Source: DATAGF01 sp963819845
Lineage (GTDB): Bacteria > Actinomycetota > Thermoleophilia > Miltoncostaeales > Miltoncostaeaceae
Assembly: GCA_963819845.1 (NCBI GenBank)
Contig: CAWFXQ010000016.1
Span: forward strand, 186,001 to 250,000
Length of the DNA stretch: 64,000 bases
Direction of reading: 5' to 3'
Positions 39,773 to 47,004 of this stretch are shown one piece after another. Within the stretch, counting starts at the first letter, position 1, and each line of letters begins with the position of its first letter. The translations under genes were made by a program, and so were the position numbers. The notes beneath the pieces are model-generated. The model was not told where the DNA came from. It saw only the letters and a list, made by a program, of their open reading frames with translations, and ran no database searches.

Positions 39773-40072
39773 CGGCGCCGAGGGGGGTGACGGGGGGTGG
39801 GGAGGGGTTGAAAACCACCCGCATAGGGCCGCTTTCCGCGTCGCGCAGGCCGATCTCGTTCACCCCCATTATCTGGTCGGTGTTCCCACGTGGTTCCCAC
39901 GGACGCCCCGAGTCTGAGCCGCCGGCGTGAAGATGCAGCTTGGTCAACGGGAGGTGCGAGGTCATCACGGCGCGCCGCGGGATCTGCCCCAGTGTCTCCC
40001 TCGGCGGCGGAGTGTCGTGGCCGCCGTGAGCGGTGACCTGGCAGTGCCGGGCAGCGGCTCGGCCGCCCGGCC
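39773..40072. other. Gene-free stretch between tRNA fragments, with tandem GTTCCCAC repeat
   Basis: No gene is supported. At 39882-39900 the motif GTTCCCAC occurs twice with a 3-base gap, about 110 bases from the tRNA-Arg fragment, the same layout as the GGTCACGG tandem beside the tRNA-Asn fragment. A run of G (39780-39806) precedes it. Confidence 0.4.
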
Positions 40073-40114
40073 GTTGAAGCCGAAGGTCGCGGGTTCGAGA
40101 CCCGGCGTCCGCTC
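40073..40114 (+). repeat. 3' fragment of another tRNA (isotype uncertain)
   Basis: GTTGAAGCCGAAGGTC followed by GCGGG-TTCGAGA-CCCGG and an acceptor-like end CGTCCGC resembles the 3' part of a tRNA on the plus strand, from about the anticodon. If TTG is the anticodon it would be a Gln type. The T-stem has one mismatch. It is in the opposite orientation to the other two fragments and no intact partner is in the window. The following 450 bases (40115-40570) hold nothing recognisable. Confidence 0.5.
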
Positions 40115-40570
40115 TAAGAAACTCCCCGCAAAGACGCACCTTTTGTCCCGTTCGCCAGAGGAACGAAAAGCGTAAGCGGAAGCGTCTGAAGACGGCGCGG
40201 GAGGCGCCAGCGCGCTCAGGGCTTAGCGGGCGCTCGGCCTCCTCGGCCAGGGCCTCGGCCAGGTCCTCGACGACCTCGTCACCGCGGACTGATGCCCTGC
40301 CGCCGATGGATCGCGCGAGCGTGGAGGCGGCCGCCGCAATGACGCGCGGCCAGGAGTGACCGTTAGTCGCCCAGTCTGATCGAGGCCGGGTAGCGGAGAG
40401 CACGGGAGGGCACGAGAAGCGCATGAGCAAGAGGTTCTCGGCCCTCCCGCATCCCGCTCGTACCCCCGTTTCTGGCCTCGCTGTTCGCCCGTTGTGCGAC
40501 GAGGGACTCCGTGCCGCACACTCCGTCGCGGGAGTCGAGCGCCCGCCGGACGGGGCGGGCGCCGCGAGTC

Positions 40571-40818
40571 CTATGGGTTGTTTCGCGGCGGCTGACCGCA
40601 GTTGGCGAGCCCGAAGTTGTCAACCTGTTGCTGGTGGGCGAAGCTCGACACGAAGGAGCCGAACCCGGCCCCGCGAGCTGAACCGCCGCGCCGGCGCAGT
40701 TGTGGCCGTTGGGACTCGGCCCGGCGACGGCCCCGCCCGCAACCGCTCCGAGGGCGGCGACTGTGAAGATGGCCGCTGCTGCTCGTCTGAGCGGTCGCTC
40801 CTCGCGGGTAGTCCCCAC
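40571..40818 (-). pseudogene. Small secreted protein, frameshifted
   Basis: The first frame has a signal-like segment AAAAIFTVAALGAVAGGAVA followed by GPSPNGHNCAGAAVQLAG. After a one-base shift near 40660 another frame reads GFGSFVSSFAHQQQVDNFGL then ANCGQPPRNNP and stops at 40571. The joined sequence looks like a short exported actinobacterial protein with GHNCAG and an HQQ-VDN-ANCG ending. The frame is open upstream to 41028 with an unrecognised hydrophobic start (MAISAWALVSLIGAGEVIDH). A start at GTG 40818 is a guess. Confidence 0.45.
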
Positions 40819-41101
40819 CGCGGCCCGTGCCCTCAGCCGATCATTGCCTACGGATCGAACATCATGAAGAGCCTTTCCGATCCCAACCGGGCCCCCTCTT
40901 AGGAGCGCCTCAGCCACCTCTCGCGAGGTCTCGCCGACTGCGTCGCTACCGAGCGCCGCACTGACCGCATGATCGATCACTTCGCCCGCGCCGATCAGCG
41001 ACACTAGGGCCCAGGCAGAAATAGCCACCCCCGACGCGGCGATCCACCCTCGCCGTCTTCTTCAGACGTGTATCTCGAAGGATCCGCGGCACCCCGCTCG
41101 G

Positions 41102-41353
41102 GTGTCAGTACGGTTTCCTGACTCGGACGGCAAGGCCTTGGCCGGGGCGGAAAGAGTCATAGAGGGCGCGGCGGGCACCGTTGTCAGCCCAGTCTGGGTA
41201 CTCGACGCCGGGGCCCTCGCCCGGCGCGGATTCATGGGGTACCCGGGCGACGCGAGCACGAACTTCGGCGCCTACATCGAGCCGGTCTACGACGTGGACA
41301 TCGCGGGCGCTGGCTTCGCGCGGCTCCCGGAGTCGCGGCTTGCGTCCGGATGA
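41102..41353 (+). CDS. Hypothetical protein, 83 aa
   Basis: An unrecognised protein with balanced composition unlike a shadow frame: FPDSDGKALAGAERVIEGAA, GTVVSPVWVLDAGALARRGF and EPVYDVDIAGAGFARLPESR. Its stop overlaps the start of the DUF3560-like fragment as ATGA, so the two formed an operon. It is likely part of an old mobile element. Confidence 0.4.
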   Translation: MSVRFPDSDGKALAGAERVIEGAAGTVVSPVWVLDAGALARRGFMGYPGDASTNFGAYIEPVYDVDIAGAGFARLPESRLASG

Positions 41354-41571
41354 CCAGCTACCGCGAGCGCAGGCTCGCGAAGGGCGAGAGGCTCCGCGCG
41401 TGGGCCGACGGCCGCGAGGCCAAGGCCGCCGCGGCGCACGCGAGCGGGCACCAGACACTAGGCATCATCGCCCCGGGCCGGCGCCGTCGCCCGCCGCCCT
41501 CCGCTCATTGGCCTCGAGGGGTGTCCCCGGAGCGCCGCCGAGGTCGCGGCAGCGATCGGCGCCCCCGTTGA
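41350..41571 (+). pseudogene. Truncated DUF3560-like mobile-element protein
   Basis: MTSYRERRLAKGERLRAWAD then GREAKAAAAHASG matches the opening of DUF3560 proteins, which are carried by plasmids and phages and normally continue for several hundred residues. Here the homology stops after about 35 residues and an Arg/Pro-rich shadow follows to a stop at 41569. The convergent DUF6159 gene overlaps its end. Confidence 0.5.
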
Positions 41572-42656
41572 GCCACGGCCAAGTCCAGCACCTCGGCGCT
41601 GAACGGGCCGGACGTGTCTCCCATTGCCGCGTAGCGGTAGAGCGCAACCGCGAACACCTGGGACACCGCGGCCACGGCGACCGCGGTGACGATCAGCACC
41701 GCGACGCCCGCGGCTACCAGGATGAAGCCGAGGAACGGCCGCCCCAGGCTGACCAGCCCGATGCCCAAGCCCAGTCCCGCCGCGCCGGGCACCCCGCCGC
41801 AGGCGAGGATCACCAGGGTGACCCAGGCCTCGCCGCTGATCCCCTCGCCCCAGCGTCCCCGGAGAAGCCCGGCGGAGCGGCGCAGGGTGCGAAGGGGTCC
41901 CAAACCCTCCTGGGCGATGACCGGCACGGCCATGAGCGTGAGCAGGGACCAGGCGACGCCCAGAAGCCCACCCAGGCCGAGAAAGGCCAGGCGGCCGACC
42001 ACCACGAGGGCGGTCGAAAGGAGCTTCCCCAGAAGGTCAACCACCGACCAGCCCGCCACGGACCGCAGGCGGCGGAGCGCGACGCGGAGGCCGCCTCCGA
42101 GGCTGATCTCCTCGGCGGCCATCGCCCGCGTCGTTGCCACGGCCAGACCCGTCGTGAAGAAGGTGCGAAGAAAGCTCAGGCCGTAGAAGCACGCGGCCGC
42201 CAGCAGCCCCCCGATGAGCCGGTCCCCGTGGTGAATCAGATAGGCGGCGGGAAGCCCCACGCCGGCCGCCCAGCCCAGCATGCACGCGCCTCCGGCCAGC
42301 GGGAACGCGGCCAGGCGGCGGTTGTCGCCGAAGAGCCTCCAGCTCAGACGAGCCAGGGCGAACCCGCGCCCCGTCCGGCGCGTTGCGGTCGCCCACCCCG
42401 AGCGCACCGCCCTGCGCAGCGACCCGCCCGCCTCCAATCGCCCCGCCCCGGCGGTCGTCTCGGACGAGGACCCATCCGCGGCCTCCTTGGCCGGCGCGTC
42501 CCGAGGGCGCGGCGCTTCGGGCGTCACGGCTGTATGCGCATCACACGGTGCCTCCGGAGCGTTCGAGCGCCCGCGCGCCCACTTGCCGGGGCGGGACGCA
42601 ACCGCCGCGGCGCCCCGGTCGGGATCGGGACGATCAACCGAGGTCGGAGACTCCAT
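41505..42656 (-). CDS. DUF6159-like multi-pass membrane protein
   Basis: A protein of up to 383 residues. About 100 N-terminal residues are polar and low-complexity. Then ARLSWRLFGDNRRLAAFPLAGG leads into six hydrophobic helices, with the cytoplasmic turn TTGLAVATTRAMAAEEISLGGG and ending VSQVFAVALYRYAAMGDTSG. This is the layout of a common membrane family labelled DUF6159 in recent databases (recalled, not searched). ATG 42656 is the given start; the true start may be closer to the first helix. Confidence 0.7.
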   Translation of the reverse strand: MESPTSVDRPDPDRGAAAVASRPGKWARGRSNAPEAPCDAHTAVTPEAPRPRDAPAKEAADGSSSETTAGAGRLEAGGSLRRAVRSGWATATRRTGRGFALARLSWRLFGDNRRLAAFPLAGGACMLGWAAGVGLPAAYLIHHGDRLIGGLLAAACFYGLSFLRTFFTTGLAVATTRAMAAEEISLGGGLRVALRRLRSVAGWSVVDLLGKLLSTALVVVGRLAFLGLGGLLGVAWSLLTLMAVPVIAQEGLGPLRTLRRSAGLLRGRWGEGISGEAWVTLVILACGGVPGAAGLGLGIGLVSLGRPFLGFILVAAGVAVLIVTAVAVAAVSQVFAVALYRYAAMGDTSGPFSAEVLDLAVAQRGRRSLPRPRRRSGDTPRGQ

Positions 42657-42901
42657 CGAGCGCGCGGCTGCGGTAATCCGCCGGCCCCGCGCTGCTGCTC
42701 GTCGACCTCGGCGGCGGGACCGTCGAGATCGAGCAGGTCCCCGTACCCGGCCGCCGGGGTGTCCTGATCCGACCGACGGAAGGCGGCATGGATCGCCTTG
42801 CGCGCGTCCTCGTCGGAAGCAAAGCCCAGACGATCGGCAACGGCCGAGAGGCCGCCCAGCTCGGCGAACGCAGCCAGCACCGGATCGGTCGCCGGGGCCA
42901 T
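42524..42901 (-). CDS. Hypothetical protein, possibly a remnant
   Basis: From ATG 42901 the frame gives MAPATDPVLAAFAELGGLSA, VADRLGFASDEDARKAIHAA and FRRSDQDTPAAGYGDLLDLD, which reads like a helical protein, then degenerates into Arg/Pro-rich sequence. It overlaps the N-terminal low-complexity part of the DUF6159-like frame. Only the first 65 residues look coding. Nothing else is seen from 42902 to 43229. Confidence 0.3.
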   Translation of the reverse strand: MAPATDPVLAAFAELGGLSAVADRLGFASDEDARKAIHAAFRRSDQDTPAAGYGDLLDLDGPAAEVDEQQRGAGGLPQPRARWSLRPRLIVPIPTGAPRRLRPAPASGRAGARTLRRHRVMRIQP

Positions 42902-43229
42902 GCCCGGATCGTACGCGCGGGGTGCCCACGCGGGCCAGCCCAGGGAGGTGGAGAACGCGGCTGCCGGCGCGCCCGAGCGGGCCACGAGCCCGCTGACCCA
43001 GGTCGCCCGCCTGCTCCCGCTCCACCGTAGGTGTCTTGCCACCGACGGACCCCAAGCCGAAGGTCGAGGAGGGCGCGGGGCGGCGACGCGATCCCTCAAA
43101 CGCGCGCGCCGCTCCCGTTCACGGAAGATGCCTGCTGGTCCCGCAGATCCCGCCCCCCGGTCCCATGTGGTTGACTCACGCCCGGCTGGCGGGCGCCGAG
43201 TCCGTCACAAGCGACCGGGGGGTCCGGGT

Positions 43230-43412
43230 ATGTGGTGGGGAATTGGGATCTTTGGGGTGATCATCTGGATCACATTGGCCATTGTGTGCGGGCTGACCAC
43301 GCTGCAAAACGGCCACACCTGGCTGTTCTGGCTCGGGATCATCTTCCCGTTCCTGTGGCTCATCGGGTTCTTCCTGCCTCCCACGGCAAAGGCGATTGCA
43401 CGCGGCGCCTGA
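43230..43412 (+). CDS. Small two-helix membrane protein, 60 aa
   Basis: MWWGIGIFGVIIWITLAIVC and WLFWLGIIFPFLWLIGFFL are two membrane helices joined by a short polar loop, with a short basic tail (KAIARGA). Small proteins of this kind often stand alone in actinobacteria. ATG 43230 begins at the first helix; the frame is open upstream but not coding-like. Function unknown. Confidence 0.65.
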   Translation: MWWGIGIFGVIIWITLAIVCGLTTLQNGHTWLFWLGIIFPFLWLIGFFLPPTAKAIARGA

Positions 43413-43461
43413 ACGTTTTCCCGCAGCGCGCTAGGCGAGGGTGTCGGGAGCGCCCTCTAGG

Positions 43462-43581
43462 CTAAGAAACGGCGTCCGGCCCGTCTGCTGGGCGATGCGC
43501 GCTCCGGTGGCAGGCCGAGCAGAGGGTCACGAGGTTGGCCGAGTCGTTGCTCCCGCCGCGCGTCAGCGGCACGACGTGCCG
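43462..43581 (-). pseudogene. C-terminal stub of an HNH endonuclease
   Basis: The minus strand reads HVVPLTRGGSNDSANLVTLC then SACHRSAHRPADG and stops at 43462. This is the beta-beta-metal core end of an HNH nuclease (H-x-P-x3-GG-x2-D/N-x-L-x2-LC-x2-CH). A TAA lies directly upstream in frame and the rest of the gene is absent. Confidence 0.6.
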
Positions 43582-43610
43582 TTATGAAGGCTCGCGTACT
43601 TGCCGGCAGA

Positions 43611-45020
43611 TCACAGGCCTTCTCCCACGTTGGCGATAAACTTGATGGCCGTGACGCTCGGCAGAAACACGTACGCAGCGGCTTTGGTCGTAATGAAGCT
43701 CGACAGACCTCTCACCTCGATCGGCGGGCCTCCGTTTCCCTGCGGTATGACGAAGATGCTCTCCACTGGGTCCTGGGTGCCAATCAGTGGATCCTTCGAC
43801 TCGGGGTGAAGCCTGACGCCCCCGGCGTATTCGCTGTCATTCACCCAACGTCGCAGAACGAACTCGTATTGGTTTTCGATGTTCGCGTTGATGAAGTGAA
43901 AGAGCATCCCGCGCTCGATGCCATCGTGAGGCTTGCTTGGATCATAGGCCGGCCCGTACGGCAGGCCGCGACGAATCAGCCGGTGGGAGTTGTTGCTGCC
44001 GCCGGGCACTCCCTGGCCCGCGACCGGTTGACCTCGTGGATTCACGCGGCGGATGTGTGCGCCCACGGGACAGCGGATCCCTTTCGGATCGCCCGAACCT
44101 TCGGCATCCACATACCCGAAATCGTTCAACTGTTCGGGCGAGATCCCTCCCGCAGGGCTGTCCGTGTCCGGTGACAGGGCCAGAGGAACGCCGTTGCGCC
44201 ATCGTCCGCAGATCTTTGCGGCCAGCAGCTCGGGATCGATCGTGCCTCTGTTCGACTGCAGGAAGTCTTCGAAGCCAACCACGTCGGTCTCGACCTTCTT
44301 GAAGACTGCGAAGCTACCGTTGAGGCCCAGCGTTCGCGGCTCGGGAACGAAGTAGTTCTCAGCGTCGTCCCGCAAGACGAAGAGCCATGGCTCGCAGGGC
44401 TTCTGGTGATCGGGCTGATACTGCTCCGGGCCGCCGCGAATGGTGGGCGTACTGATTCCGTCGGTATATCCGAAGTGAACCTTGGCGGTCGGCACGGGTT
44501 GGCCATCTTGCATCTCGATCAACGCCATCCCGTCCTGGCGCCAGATCTCTCGGAAGGCGTCTCCCTCGGCAAGACAGGCACACAAGCTGTCGCTGTAGCT
44601 CGTCATCGCCTCCGGGCTGAGGGCGTGCAGCGTCACCAGGACGTGATCCTCCCCTCCTCCAAAACCCCCGATCCAGTTCGCGGGGGAACCTGCGCCGGTG
44701 TCGCCAACCAACTCCGCTCGTCGCGCGGCTCCGTCGGTGAACGCGCCAAATGACTCGAACGACAGCGCCGGGACGCGTTCCTCGACCTCCAGCGCCACCA
44801 GTCCAGGCCACGTGATGCCGATGTTGAGGCAATAGTCGGGCGTGCGGCGCGGGGCCTCGCCGGGATCGTCTCCCGGTCCGGGCGCGAACCCCACGTGCCA
44901 GTCCGCGGCGGTCGTGATCTGCGGGGTGTCGGATTCATCGCCGCTGACGAGCCGTCCGAGTTGCCTGCGCGCGTGTGCTGGATCTCCGACCGTCAACAGC
45001 AAATGCCGCACCATCGGCAT
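43611..45020 (-). CDS. DyP-type (dye-decolorising) heme peroxidase
   Basis: A heme peroxidase of at least 469 residues. The distal GxxDG motif is GYTDG (184-188, with catalytic Asp) and the proximal heme His is about residue 322 in CPVGAHIRRVNPR. NGSFAVFKKVETD and the C-terminal IFVIPQGNGGPPIEVRGLSS complete the two-domain ferredoxin-like fold. The continuous frame starts at ATG 45020, but the family N-terminus continues upstream (LDLADIQGFILRAYR) without a start; an indel near 45070 would connect it to ATG 45115. Codon use is more AT-rich than the backbone. Last gene of the sulfatase-paralog-paralog-DyP operon. Confidence 0.92.
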   Translation of the reverse strand: MPMVRHLLLTVGDPAHARRQLGRLVSGDESDTPQITTAADWHVGFAPGPGDDPGEAPRRTPDYCLNIGITWPGLVALEVEERVPALSFESFGAFTDGAARRAELVGDTGAGSPANWIGGFGGGEDHVLVTLHALSPEAMTSYSDSLCACLAEGDAFREIWRQDGMALIEMQDGQPVPTAKVHFGYTDGISTPTIRGGPEQYQPDHQKPCEPWLFVLRDDAENYFVPEPRTLGLNGSFAVFKKVETDVVGFEDFLQSNRGTIDPELLAAKICGRWRNGVPLALSPDTDSPAGGISPEQLNDFGYVDAEGSGDPKGIRCPVGAHIRRVNPRGQPVAGQGVPGGSNNSHRLIRRGLPYGPAYDPSKPHDGIERGMLFHFINANIENQYEFVLRRWVNDSEYAGGVRLHPESKDPLIGTQDPVESIFVIPQGNGGPPIEVRGLSSFITTKAAAYVFLPSVTAIKFIANVGEGL

Positions 45021-45202
45021 TCTGTAGGCGCGGAGGATGAACCCCTGAATGTCCGCGAGGTCGAGCGCGGACCCATCTCTCGCGCCCGAACCGCCCTCAC
45101 CCCCTGGGTGTTCATGCCGCCGTTAACCGAGCAACCGGCGAAAGACCCCCGGGCGCTTCTTCGGCGCTGCTGCCTGTGTGTCCGTGACCACGTGACGGGC
45201 TG

Positions 45203-46057
45203 CTATCCGCCGGTGTCCGCTGCTGACTCGCGATCGGCCAGCAGGGCTCGAATGTCTTGAGTCGAGAGGCCTGGATACGCGCTGTAAAACCCAATCGCCG
45301 GATAGTTGTTCTCCAAGGCCCACTGATAGAACGCCTGGGCGTTCTTTGCTACTGGGGTTGGCGGCCCGCCAACGACATGTGGAAAGATGGCATCGAAGGC
45401 GAACGAGGTCTTTTCTGCAAAGTCCTGGATGTACTTCGCGAAATCACCGTCGAAGATCGTAAAGAACCCCAAGCGGTTGTCCTCAAATGCCACCCAACCG
45501 AAGAAATGCAGCGTACCAATAGAATCGGATGCGTCGTGCCCCTTCTTTCCCACCAGAGCCGGCGCGACCAGCTTCGCAGCAAAACCTCGCACACGTGACT
45601 TGAAGGTCATGTATGTCAGCAAGGTGCCCTGCGAGGTATTGCCCGTGAAGCCCGCCGCACGTGCGGCCGCCTTGACGTCCTGAACCGACGCATCCTCGTA
45701 AGCGAAGTACTCGTCAATAGGCTCGCGGACCTGACCCTTCAGCCATTTGACGGCCCTCTGAGGGTTGCCGGCCACGGGCGTGGCCGGAGGGTCGTCCACG
45801 TGCTCGAAGATGGCGTCGAGCACCGGGCCGGCACCCTCCACGAGCCGCTCGATGTGCTCCTCGCCCTCGCCGTCAATGTCCGAAATGAAGAGAAGCTTCT
45901 CGTCTCCCTCGATCATGAAACGGGAGAAATGCACCGTGCCGAGGTCGTCCTGCGCCTTCGCGAGGTCCGGCATCAAGGGGGGCAGCTCTTCGGGTAGCGC
46001 CTTGGCGCTGGCGGGACCTTTGATCGGGAAGTCGATCACGAGATGATTTTGGCTCAT
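45203..46057 (-). CDS. Two-repeat protein A (paralogue of the next gene), DyP-associated
   Basis: A 284-residue soluble protein starting MSQNHLVIDFPI. It consists of two copies of a ~92-residue unit: GTVHFSRFMIEGDEKLLFIS through PATPVAGN and YFAYEDASVQDVKAA (about 40-130), and GTLHFFGWVAFEDNRLGFFT through PPTPVAKN and FYSAYPGLSTQDIRALL (about 180-272). Each unit has an alternating strand-helix pattern that suggests a ferredoxin-like or dimeric alpha+beta barrel half, the fold also used by DyP peroxidases (inference). Encoded between its paralogue and the DyP gene on one strand. Function unknown. Confidence 0.85.
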   Translation of the reverse strand: MSQNHLVIDFPIKGPASAKALPEELPPLMPDLAKAQDDLGTVHFSRFMIEGDEKLLFISDIDGEGEEHIERLVEGAGPVLDAIFEHVDDPPATPVAGNPQRAVKWLKGQVREPIDEYFAYEDASVQDVKAAARAAGFTGNTSQGTLLTYMTFKSRVRGFAAKLVAPALVGKKGHDASDSIGTLHFFGWVAFEDNRLGFFTIFDGDFAKYIQDFAEKTSFAFDAIFPHVVGGPPTPVAKNAQAFYQWALENNYPAIGFYSAYPGLSTQDIRALLADRESAADTGG

Positions 46058-46131
46058 AGAGTCCTCCTTTGAAGCCCGCACCCTTCTTGCCGGTGCTGCG
46101 CCTGCGTGTTCGTGACCACCTGACGGCGCTG

Positions 46132-46986
46132 CTAATCACCGGTCGCCACTGGTGACTCGCGATCGGCCAGCAGGGCTCGAATGTCTTGAACCGAGAGGCC
46201 TGGATAGGCGCTGTAGAACCCGATGGGCGGACAGTTGTTCTCCAAGGCCCATTCATAGAACGCCTGGGCGTTCTTTCCCACCGGGGTTGGCGGCGCGCCA
46301 ATCACATGTGGAAAGACGGTGTCGAAAACGAGCGAGTTCTTGTCGGCGAAGTCCTGGATGTACTTCGCGAAATCACCGTCGAAGATCGTGAAGAACCCGA
46401 TGTGCTGTTTCTCAAAAGGCACCCAATGGGCGACATGCAGCGTCCCAATGGCATCCGACGCTCTGTTGGACTCGTCACGAATGCGCCTTGGGGCGACGAA
46501 CTTCAGGGAAAGCGCTTCATGACGTGACTTGATGGATAGGTATGTCAGCAAGGCGCCCTGCGCGGAGTTGCCCGTGAAGCCCGCCGCACGCGCGGCCGCC
46601 CTGATGTCCCGAACCGACGCGGCCCCGTAGGCGAAGTACGTATCGAGAGGCTCGCGGACGTGATGCTTCAGCCATTTGACGGCCCTCTGAGGGTTGCCGG
46701 CCACGGGCGTGGCCGGAGGGTCGTCCACGTGCTCGAAGATGGCGTCGAACACCGGGCCGGCGCCCTCCACGAGCCGCTCGATGTGCTCGTCGCCCTCGCC
46801 GTCGATGTCCGAGAGGAAAAGGAGCTTCTCGTCTCCCTCGATCATGAATCGGGAGAAGTGCACGGTACCGAGCTCGTCCTGCACCTTTGCGAGGTCGGGC
46901 ATCAACGGGGGCAGCTCGTCGGCGAGCGCCGTGGCGTCGGCGGGTGCCTCGATCGGGAAGTCGATCACGAGATGATTTTGGCTCAT
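46132..46986 (-). CDS. Two-repeat protein B (tandem paralogue), DyP-associated
   Basis: A 284-residue paralogue of the adjacent gene, the same length and about three-quarters identical by eye, most strongly in LGTVHFSRFMIEGDEKLLFL, DDPPATPVAGNPQRAVKWLK and FTIFDGDFAKYIQDFA. The middle segment (about 150-180) diverges most. The duplicated-unit layout is the same as in protein A. It starts 18 bases after the sulfatase stop, so it is certainly in the same transcript. Tandem duplication with divergence suggests a hetero-oligomer or two substrates. Confidence 0.85.
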   Translation of the reverse strand: MSQNHLVIDFPIEAPADATALADELPPLMPDLAKVQDELGTVHFSRFMIEGDEKLLFLSDIDGEGDEHIERLVEGAGPVFDAIFEHVDDPPATPVAGNPQRAVKWLKHHVREPLDTYFAYGAASVRDIRAAARAAGFTGNSAQGALLTYLSIKSRHEALSLKFVAPRRIRDESNRASDAIGTLHVAHWVPFEKQHIGFFTIFDGDFAKYIQDFADKNSLVFDTVFPHVIGAPPTPVGKNAQAFYEWALENNCPPIGFYSAYPGLSVQDIRALLADRESPVATGD

Positions 46987-47004
46987 AGCGTTCTCCTCTC
47001 GGCG

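Noticed and set aside
42524..43099. A longer version of the hypothetical gene starting at 43099
   Set aside because: Residues before 42901 are Arg/Pro/Ser-rich without predicted structure and overlap nothing conserved.
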